Shown here one piece after another: positions 60,117-64,000 of a stretch of 64,000 nt of DNA. This DNA is from Bdellovibrionales bacterium Ga0074137 (lineage in GTDB: Bacteria; Bdellovibrionota; Bdellovibrionia; Bdellovibrionales; JAMPXM01), in the NCBI GenBank assembly GCA_001464715.1, contig LNDT01000020.1:1-64000 (forward strand), given 5' to 3'. The notes under the pieces were generated by a model, which had not been told where the DNA came from, did not search any database, and worked only from the letters and a program-made list of their open reading frames with translations. The translations under genes and the position numbers were made by a program. Positions within the stretch are counted from its first letter, which is position 1. Every line of letters begins with the position of its first letter.

Positions 60117-60962
60117 TCAGTCGTTCCAGTATCCTTTTCGCTTTAGATACCAAGTGCTAAGCGCGACGGATCCAATCATCACAGCGACGGCGCTCAAGAA
60201 CAGGGCTTCACTTCGAAACGGAATGGCTTCGAAATTCATTCCCCAAAACGAGGCCCAAAACGTCAAAGGCACGGTGATGCTGGCGAGAAGTGAAAGTTTT
60301 TTGATATGCGTGTTTGTTTTGTGAGCCTGAAAGCCCCAGAAAAGTTCGATCGTAGTCGCTATCTGTGAGCGATAAAGCGAGATGCTTCGATAAATTCGTT
60401 CGCAGTGGTCATGTAGATCTCGAAATTTCCAATTCAGATCGTCCGTTGGCTGATAAAAATTTTGAAGCTGCTTCACAAGCGATGGGAGATGACCCATCGA
60501 ATAGTCGATCATCAAAAGTCTTTTCTTGAGATCAAGAATCACTCTTGGATCGTACTCGGCACTGAAGACCTTTTCTTCAAGTTCTTCGGCCTCTAGAAAA
60601 AGGCGTTTCACTTCGCTCCAGCTGACATCAGTGATTCGGTCCAGCGCTGTGTAGAGCATGTGGCGCGTGTCTGTGTGCTGATTTCCGATGTGGAGAAACT
60701 CTTTCCAGCTTGCTCCCTTGGGTGGCGGTTCGTGCGGAACAACCAAAACCGTATCGCTGAAGATCGCGAACTGAATTTCATAAAGTTCATTGTTGTAGAT
60801 CATGAACCACACCAAAAACTGATGGTTGCCGTAATCCTCAAGCTTCGGTCGCTGATCTCGATTGATACAGTCCTCGGCCGCAAGAGCGTGAAGCCCCAGA
60901 CTCTTCCCGATGGACTCGATATCTTTGGTCTGGCTGCTTTGTACTTCAATCCAATTTGGCAT
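60117..60962 (-). CDS. CorA-family divalent cation transporter
   Basis: A 281-residue protein with an N-terminal cytoplasmic domain, a long helical stalk (SEVKRLFLEAEELEEKVFS onward) and two C-terminal helices. The pore motif reads GMNFE (at about 245), preceded by Trp rather than the usual Tyr (WGMNFE), and the protein ends with basic residues after the second helix (YLKRKGYWND). CorA pentamers carry Mg2+, Co2+ or Ni2+; members of this subgroup also transport Zn2+. GAGGGA precedes the ATG at 60962. Convergent with the Kef gene, 10 bp away. Confidence 0.9.
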   Translation of the reverse strand: MPNWIEVQSSQTKDIESIGKSLGLHALAAEDCINRDQRPKLEDYGNHQFLVWFMIYNNELYEIQFAIFSDTVLVVPHEPPPKGASWKEFLHIGNQHTDTRHMLYTALDRITDVSWSEVKRLFLEAEELEEKVFSAEYDPRVILDLKKRLLMIDYSMGHLPSLVKQLQNFYQPTDDLNWKFRDLHDHCERIYRSISLYRSQIATTIELFWGFQAHKTNTHIKKLSLLASITVPLTFWASFWGMNFEAIPFRSEALFLSAVAVMIGSVALSTWYLKRKGYWND

Positions 60963-61076
60963 ATCAGCACTGTCCCTCGATCTGGATGAAAAGCGCAACC
61001 CACGGCGACCGCCGGCGACGCCAATTTCGTGATAAATTCCGTGACGATTTAGGGATTCAGGGCTTCAATTTGGACG

Positions 61077-61664
61077 ATGCCTCCTTCGACAGAACTCAAA
61101 ATTGACGCAGATATCGTAAGTCTCAAGGGATGTTCCGTTTTTGACGAAAACGGAACGGCCGTTCCACTTGAATCTCTTTGGGAAAAGCAGACAGCAATTT
61201 TCGTTTTCCTAAGGCACTTCGCGTGCGATGCGTGCCGAAAACATGCCGTCGAAGTCTGGGAGAATCGAAAGCGATATGAGGAGTGCGGCGCGAAGATTCA
61301 CTTCATTGGAAATGGGTCTGCCAATTTCATGACTGACTTTAAAGAAAAGTACGGTCTGCAAAGCGCCTCATTTTTCACGGACCCAAGTTTAAAAACGTTT
61401 CGAGCGGCCGGTTTTAAAAAGGGCTTTTGGATAGACCCCGGGGCAATGCACTCGCGCTCGGAGTTCCTCTACAAAGCGCTACGGTTTACCGCCCGACAAG
61501 AAAATGCTGATTTTGGAAACGTCTGGCAACTGGGCGGGGTTCTGGTGGTAAAGCCCGGTGGCCTTGCGACTTACCAGTTCATAAGCATGAAGATGGGACA
61601 CTTCCCACCTTCGAACGATATCCCCACTGTTTCCGGAAAGACCACGTCTGAAAAAACCGACTAA
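61077..61664 (+). CDS. Peroxiredoxin-like (AhpC/TSA-type, PRXL2-like) protein
   Basis: A 195-residue thioredoxin-fold protein with FVFLRHFACDACRKHAVEV near residue 43; the CxxC pair is where the PRXL2/FAM213 and SelL-related group keeps its redox cysteines. GNGSANFMTDFKEKYGL and VWQLGGVLVVKPGG complete the pattern. It probably reduces peroxides or disulfides, but biochemical data on bacterial members are scarce. Divergent from corA. The stop overlaps the convergent toroid-protein gene by 4 bp. Confidence 0.82.
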   Translation: MPPSTELKIDADIVSLKGCSVFDENGTAVPLESLWEKQTAIFVFLRHFACDACRKHAVEVWENRKRYEECGAKIHFIGNGSANFMTDFKEKYGLQSASFFTDPSLKTFRAAGFKKGFWIDPGAMHSRSEFLYKALRFTARQENADFGNVWQLGGVLVVKPGGLATYQFISMKMGHFPPSNDIPTVSGKTTSEKTD

Positions 61665-62572
61665 GATTTCCGTCGTACCTCGTTCCACCTTTTCGTGAGC
61701 GGCCGACAGAGGGCACCGTCGAAGCTGACCGCTTTCATCAGTTCGATCTCCGAAGCTTCGCCCGACGCCCAGACGTCGTTTTCTGCGGGACCATAGGTTC
61801 TCTTTTCGATCAGATTGTACCGCCGAAGCACAATCCCTTCGTCCGTCAATTGCTTCGATACAAGACATTCGACGTCGTCGACAAGATCAGCTGGAATCTG
61901 AAATCCCGAGTGCTGACTCCATTTGGCTAAGAAGTAGTAGCCGCGGAAGAAATCATAATCATAGAAACGTGGGAACCGAATCTCAAGCCAATCAGGATTT
62001 ATGACTTCGCCGGTAGAGACTTTGCGATACAGCTTTTGCCGAATAAGAAAATTTGCGCCTCGATTGAGAAATTCTGTTTCGTCAGACGTCAGATCCCGAT
62101 GGCGACAAAACAGAACCGCCTCGAGGCACGAGAGAGTAGAAACAATCGAACTCTTCGGCGTCGTTTTCGTATAAGCGCTCTCGTCACAATTAAGACCGCC
62201 GTCGGGAAGCTGGTATCTTAGAAACCACTCACGCATCCACGGAATTTCTCGATCGACGTCGACTCGTGCATTGAAAAGAACCTGATACATTGAGCCTACG
62301 CTGCAAAGGCACGCGATTTGGCGATAAGGGTCCGTCCCTTCGGGGATCTGTTCTTTCTTGATCGGAAAAATAGGAAGGTAATGATTTTTGAGAGCGTGAA
62401 CCATGGCGAGAATGGTCGTCTTCGGAATTTCTTGAGCCAAATCCAGTTCATTCCAAAGACACATGTGCCACCAAGGCGTATTCCATTTTGGCCAGTAGGG
62501 ATCCCGCCGGATACTTTGAATCGCTTCGGCGGACGCCAAATAAGCTCGCGACTTTTCAAGTGCTTCGTTCAT
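61661..62572 (-). CDS. Predicted alpha/alpha-toroid (terpenoid-cyclase-like) protein
   Basis: A 303-residue helical protein with repeats of the prenyltransferase/squalene-cyclase type: WHMCLWNELDLAQ, IACLCSVGSMYQVLF, WFLRYQLPDGGLNCDE and YDYDFFRGYYFLAKWS. The QxxDGG-like element is typical of this fold, but no DxDD catalytic motif is seen, so it is probably not a cyclase. Function is unknown. Its start lies in the last 17 bp of the upstream acetyltransferase gene, indicating translational coupling within the four-gene operon from Rnk. Confidence 0.65.
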   Translation of the reverse strand: MNEALEKSRAYLASAEAIQSIRRDPYWPKWNTPWWHMCLWNELDLAQEIPKTTILAMVHALKNHYLPIFPIKKEQIPEGTDPYRQIACLCSVGSMYQVLFNARVDVDREIPWMREWFLRYQLPDGGLNCDESAYTKTTPKSSIVSTLSCLEAVLFCRHRDLTSDETEFLNRGANFLIRQKLYRKVSTGEVINPDWLEIRFPRFYDYDFFRGYYFLAKWSQHSGFQIPADLVDDVECLVSKQLTDEGIVLRRYNLIEKRTYGPAENDVWASGEASEIELMKAVSFDGALCRPLTKRWNEVRRKS

Positions 62573-63371
62573 TTTTACCCTTCCACCAACTCAATGCGTG
62601 ATTCACTTCATTGCGCTTGAAACCCACCGATTCGTAGATTCGAGCGGCATGATAGTGTACGTCGGCCTCCATCACCAAGTGATCGATATTGAACTCATCA
62701 AGCGCCCGCCGACCCGCTTGGTGGACCAGCGTGCCGCAGATTCCCTGACGACGATGATCCGGGTGAGTTTCCACATTCTGGTAACGACCAATTCCGTTCT
62801 CATGAAAGACACCAAGACCACCCACCAGCTGACCTCCAAGAAAAGCTCCGAACCATGCTCCAAGCCCCGCTTCGATCATGCTTCGGTAGGAACTCACTTT
62901 GCGACGTTGGAAATCTTCGTAAGCATCATTGAAGTACTTAGGATCCGAACACAGCAAATGAAGATCAATGACATGGCACCAATCCTTTTCGGATGAGATT
63001 TTGCGAATATCGATTCCGCGGTTGATGTGAGGCGGTTCATTCAATTGGGACGTCGTCAAGACGGCGGCCGAATCCATTTCGAAGCCGGCTTCGAAAAATT
63101 CTTTGATCTCGCCCTTGTCGTCAGTGCCAGTGTCCCAGGTAAAGACATAATGATGCGGCTCCGGGTAGTATCCGAATTCTTTATCGAAAATCGTCGTCCA
63201 TTCTTTCAACGACCCTTTTCGGGGAGCACGATCAAAAATGATGTAGTTACCCCAATGGAACTCAGGATTGCTGGGGGTCTGAACAAGCGCGTACGAACCT
63301 CGGTCAATCACCGATCCTGAAAACTTCGCGAACATCAAATCGGTCCGGCGACCGAGAGAACGAATAACCAA
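62556..63371 (-). CDS. GNAT-family N-acetyltransferase
   Basis: A 271-residue acetyltransferase. The N-terminal part has GRRTDLMFAKF and NPEFHWGNYIIFDRAP, typical of one GNAT subgroup; the acetyl-CoA site is ETHPDHRRQGICGTLVHQAGR near residue 210 and the C-terminal YESVGFKRNEVNHAL follows. The start is TTG at 63371, well supported by GAGG six bases upstream; the first ATG (63335) would cut into the conserved N-terminus. Substrate unknown. It follows a broken acetyltransferase gene by 15 bp and overlaps the toroid-protein gene by 17 bp. Confidence 0.88.
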   Translation of the reverse strand: MVIRSLGRRTDLMFAKFSGSVIDRGSYALVQTPSNPEFHWGNYIIFDRAPRKGSLKEWTTIFDKEFGYYPEPHHYVFTWDTGTDDKGEIKEFFEAGFEMDSAAVLTTSQLNEPPHINRGIDIRKISSEKDWCHVIDLHLLCSDPKYFNDAYEDFQRRKVSSYRSMIEAGLGAWFGAFLGGQLVGGLGVFHENGIGRYQNVETHPDHRRQGICGTLVHQAGRRALDEFNIDHLVMEADVHYHAARIYESVGFKRNEVNHALSWWKGKNERST

Positions 63372-63386
63372 CCTTAACCTCGGGGC

Positions 63387-63777
63387 TCATACAAACCTCG
63401 CCATTTCGACAGAGTCAACATACTGGCCGTCGCCGTACTTGATCCCGCACCGACCTTTCGACGGACATTCCGAATTCACCCGTGTGAGCGATACGATGTC
63501 GGCGCCCGTTGGAAAAATCCAAGAGACCGACCACCTTCCCTTCTATCTCGGCGACAAGAAGAAGGTGACTGGCATTTGCAGTATGAGACTCGATCCACTT
63601 TTCTTCGGCTTCGATTGTCATCGAGAATTCGGACGCCGACGTGAGCTGATAAATCTCCTCACCCATTACACTTTTGGAGATTTCAAGAATTTCGCCGGCG
63701 TCACGTGCTTTTGCTGACCGAATAACGACCCCCGAGCCGAACTTCGAATTCAATTTTCGGGGGCCATATTCAGACAT
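63387..63777 (-). pseudogene. GNAT acetyltransferase gene with internal deletion
   Basis: From the ATG at 63777 (CGAGGAA upstream) the protein reads as a normal GNAT N-terminus (VVIRSAKARDAGEILEISK, VGLLDFSNGRRHRIAHTGEF, GMSV). Where the acetyl-CoA motif should follow, the sequence jumps. In the shifted frame over the next 22 codons comes a typical GNAT C-terminus, IKYGDGQYVDSVEMARFV, ending TGA at 63387-63389. The original frame instead ends at 63415 after an Arg-rich tail. About 60 codons including the cofactor site appear deleted. It sits in a tight operon with Rnk (2-bp gap) and another acetyltransferase. Confidence 0.75.
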
Positions 63778-63779
63778 AA

Positions 63780-64000
63780 CTAATTCCTCGACTGCTCGAC
63801 AGAAACGACTTTGAGTATTTTTTCCTTGCCGTTGGGCATTGGCCACCGAATCGAATGCCCTGCGCGCAACCCAATTAAAGCAGAACCCACCGGTGTCAGC
63901 ACCGAGATTCTGTCGTCCTCTATTTTTGCTTCGTGCGGAAAAACCAAAATGACCGTCGATTCCTTCTCGGAGGCCAAATCGACAAATCGAACTGTCGAGT
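63780..64000 (-). CDS. Rnk / GreA-GreB-type nucleoside diphosphate kinase regulator (partial)
   Basis: The frame is open to the window edge, so the N-terminus is missing. The visible part reads TVRFVDLASEKESTVILVFP, ISVLTPVGSALIGLRAGHSI and WPMPNGKEKILKVVSVEQ, the C-terminal FKBP-like domain shared by Rnk and GreA/GreB. This version (RWPMPNGK) fits Rnk, which binds RNA polymerase and affects nucleotide metabolism. It is the first visible gene of a tight minus-strand operon with two acetyltransferases and the toroid protein. Confidence 0.85.
   Translation of the reverse strand, partial: STVRFVDLASEKESTVILVFPHEAKIEDDRISVLTPVGSALIGLRAGHSIRWPMPNGKEKILKVVSVEQSRN

Noticed and set aside
61661-62572. 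Calling a terpene or squalene cyclase
   Set aside because: The repeat fold fits, but the DxDD acid motif is absent and there are no other isoprenoid genes nearby.

Overview
The window reads as a chromosomal stretch of a Gram-negative, free-living proteobacterium-like organism, most likely Bdellovibrionota (Bdellovibrio and relatives). The case rests on a TIGR02147-type regulator at 16063-16869 (a family typical of Bdellovibrio and Fibrobacter), glycine-rich RRM proteins, a base composition near half GC, and many secreted proteins, lipoproteins and outer-membrane barrels. This is inferred from protein families; no rRNA or other lineage marker is present. No tRNA, rRNA, CRISPR array, prophage or complete insertion sequence was seen.

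Layout. 1-1.5 kb: two glycine-rich RRM proteins (the first only a tail) around an FKBP isomerase. 1.5-9.2 kb: a glutamate-synthase-like flavoprotein with a LysR regulator, a hibernation factor, a fusion of a gamma-glutamyl hydrolase and a glutamate-cysteine-ligase-like enzyme, an S41 protease lipoprotein and a DTW tRNA-modification protein. 9.3-16.9 kb: an outer-membrane protein, an unusual zinc-ribbon SDR, thiol peroxidase, an HNH endonuclease in a gene-poor patch, two secreted unknowns and the TIGR02147 regulator. 16.9-22 kb: glutathione-dependent formaldehyde detoxification (adhC-fghA), a UPF0178 protein, a glutathione S-transferase, a scramblase-like protein, DUF1993 and an RluA-type pseudouridine synthase. 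22-32.5 kb: a secreted unknown, a lone RND permease, a 185-bp inverted-repeat element, a secreted papain-like protein, acetyltransferase, Ogt, hydrolase, desaturase, cupin protein and a TMEM165/GDT1 transporter. 32.6-36.7 kb: two adjacent ABC systems, one NodIJ-like exporter and one OpuC-like importer with fused binding protein and permease. 36.8-48.6 kb: lytic transglycosylase, ABC-F protein, dCMP deaminase, outer-membrane proteins, a secreted Fic protein with a frameshifted partner, DoxX, a DUF3833 operon, and a persulfide dioxygenase-rhodanese fusion whose gene starts in a 12-bp tandem repeat. 48.8-64 kb: secreted metalloprotease-like protein, LpxR with an SLC13 transporter, BON-MscS channel, cytochrome b, subtilase, a MBL/SOUL operon, a Kef antiporter broken by one stop codon, CorA, a peroxiredoxin-like protein, and a tight Rnk / acetyltransferase / toroid-protein operon containing a deletion-damaged acetyltransferase.

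How the genes work together. A recurrent theme is low-molecular-weight thiol chemistry: the ligase-like fusion, AdhC/FghA, glutathione S-transferase, persulfide dioxygenase and a Kef-type antiporter are all families linked to glutathione. A second theme is envelope remodelling: lytic transglycosylase, LpxR, subtilase, S41 protease, Fic and several barrels, which would suit a predatory or scavenging life but does not prove it. Genes are packed very tightly. Ten convergent pairs overlap at their 3' ends, four of them by exactly 4 bp, and recognisable intrinsic terminators are rare.

The observations most worth following are the tandem array of translation-start-like units at 48085-48168, the secreted Fic locus, the amidotransferase-ligase fusion, the MITE/REPIN-like element at 26256-26440, the Tyr-less zinc-ribbon SDR, the ABC-F protein with a decayed second ATP site, and three damaged genes (Kef nonsense, Fic-partner frameshift, acetyltransferase deletion).
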